A stretch of DNA of 36,323 nucleotides. Origin: Rhodopirellula baltica (GTDB lineage: Bacteria > Planctomycetota > Planctomycetia > Pirellulales > Pirellulaceae). The notes below the pieces were generated by a model. That model saw nothing but the letters and a program-made list of their open reading frames with translations. It did no database searches and had not been told where the DNA came from. The number at the start of each line of letters is the position of its first letter. Position 1 is the first letter of the stretch. The stretch covers positions 1 to 36,323 of the forward strand of contig PPHI01000088.1 of NCBI GenBank assembly GCA_002901265.1, written 5' to 3'. Below are positions 35,441 to 36,323 of the stretch, piece by piece. A program made the translations under genes and the position numbers.

Positions 35441-36015
35441 GAGAAAGAGGGCATCTACGACGGTCTGGAAATCGATCTCGTCACGCACGACGTGGAAAAA
35501 TTCTTTCGGTTGATGCTGTAGCGGAACGGGTACGTGCTTGAGCAAATCTTCTCGCCGCTGGTGGTGTACAGCACTTCCGAGCACGAGGAACTCAAGTCGA
35601 TCGCCAAGAACTGTGCATTACGCGTCACCACGCACATGACTACCTCGGATTTGCCGCGCCCCAGTGGAACCTCTTCGCCAAGGAGTCACCGCCGCGCGTC
35701 AAGCCACTGCTGTACGTGTATCGCGTGCTGCTGACGGGGATCCACCTGATGCGCACCGGCGAGGTGGAAGCCAACCTGATCACGCTGAACGAGTCGGCGA
35801 AGCTCTCGTACATCGACGAGCTCGTGTACCGCAAGCGTTCTGGCCCCGAGAAAGGAACGCTTGAAGCTACCGATCTGGATTTCCATAACCGAGAATACGA
35901 GCGTCTCACCGCCGAACTCAAGTCGGCCTACGAAGCCAGCAAGCTTCCCGAGATGCCGTCGGCTCGTGACGAGCTGAATGATCTGCTGGTTCGGTTGCGT
36001 TTGAACTCAGCATGA
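35435..36015 (+). pseudogene. Nucleotidyltransferase remnant (YcgL/COG3541 type) with a nonsense codon and a frameshift
   Basis: Family-type segments in order are TVEKEGIYDGLEIDLVTHDV, EKFFRLML, then a TAG at 35519-35521 exactly where a Lys codon (AAG) is expected, then RNGYVLEQIFSPLVVYSTSE. Near 35610-35625 the frame shifts by one, and RHHAHDYLGFAAPQWNLFAK, RVKPLLYVYRVLLTGIHLMR and TGEVEANLITLNESA follow to the stop at 36013-36015. The N-terminal nucleotidyltransferase motif (GSxxxxxxDxD) is missing. So the gene is 5' truncated, interrupted by one stop and shifted once. The 308 bases after it contain no gene. Confidence 0.75.
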
Positions 36016-36208
36016 CGACAATACGCATGCTGTAAGCAAACCGAAATAGCGGGAACGTTGCGCTAGAGAACGATCAAAAAGCAGCGATGAGGATCGCTAT
36101 CCAACATTTCGCCGAAATACAACCGGATAGGAATTTTTTTAGGCGGATGAAACTGCTGCCCTTGTACCTGGATAGTAAGTTTGCCCAGCGAAAATGCCAG
36201 CAGTTCCC

Positions 36209-36227
36209 GGCCTGTTGAAAAACACCG
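36209..36227. mobile_element. Possible insertion-sequence end at the right edge
   Basis: GGCCTGTTGAAAAACACCG resembles the terminal inverted repeat of IS elements of the IS5/IS1182 type, which often begin GGCCTGTTGAAAAA. The following 96 bases to the edge carry no complete frame. The matching end would be outside the window. Low confidence. Confidence 0.25.
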
Positions 36228-36323
36228 TGTTTTGCCGACTTGGCTTTTGCTAGCGGTTCGCCAGAATCTCCTTGGCCTGTTGCGTCTCGCTTCGTGACCG
36301 AAACATCCTATGATAGTGCCTGA

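Overview
The window looks like planctomycete chromosome, most like a Rhodopirellula-type marine bacterium. This rests on moderate GC, many short dispersed inverted repeats that spell DLVKDP when translated (a pattern I associate with Rhodopirellula intergenic DNA), a complete L-rhamnose catabolic locus, and frequent GTG starts with weak Shine-Dalgarno sites. The genus is an inference from style, not a computed match.

Region 1 (about 0.9-22 kb) is a defence island. Thirteen genes lie on the minus strand and probably form one operon of about 19.5 kb, read from 21128 down to 1667: a small excisionase-type HTH protein, an SNF2 helicase with a C-terminal DUF3883 domain, an IetA-like AAA ATPase, an IetS-like subtilisin protease, a DUF1156 DNA methyltransferase, a PtuA-like ATPase, a PtuB-like HNH nuclease, a DUF499 ATPase, a DUF3883 protein with a possible PUA/EVE-like N-terminus, an unrecognised 286-aa protein, a possible PD-(D/E)XK nuclease, a GIY-YIG/DUF4357 nuclease, and an HNH nuclease whose N-terminus resembles sulfur-binding domains. 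The helicase, DUF1156 methylase and DUF499 ATPase are a recurrent predicted defence core. Two modules known elsewhere as stand-alone defence systems sit inside it: IetAS between helicase and methylase, and Septu (PtuAB) between methylase and DUF499. The junctions are TAATG or few-base overlaps, so the modules appear translationally coupled to the core. This composite operon is the best candidate for an undescribed system. A DUF2726 gene lies just upstream, and a convergent gene with an HHPxRDGRPP motif lies at the far end.

Region 2 (22-31.9 kb) is L-rhamnose catabolism. On the minus strand are rhaA, an NCS1-type permease, a 65-aa membrane protein, an aldehyde dehydrogenase (probably lactaldehyde), rhaB and a two-domain class II aldolase. 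A divergent AraC/RhaS-type regulator stands next to rhaA. A 39-bp sequence with a 15-bp identical core occurs before both rhaA and the dehydrogenase gene and is a good candidate operator that makes the two transcription units one regulon. A fragment of an FMN-dependent hydroxy-acid dehydrogenase lies downstream of the aldolase.

Region 3 (31.9-36.3 kb) is decayed DNA. It holds a tandem array of nearly three 343-bp units, each with nested inverted repeats, then an alpha/beta-hydrolase tail fused head-to-head to a frameshifted zeta-toxin remnant, one intact conserved hypothetical gene, a frameshifted GNAT-toxin remnant and a nucleotidyltransferase remnant with a stop and a frameshift. The right edge may touch an insertion sequence. 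I saw no tRNA, rRNA or CRISPR array.
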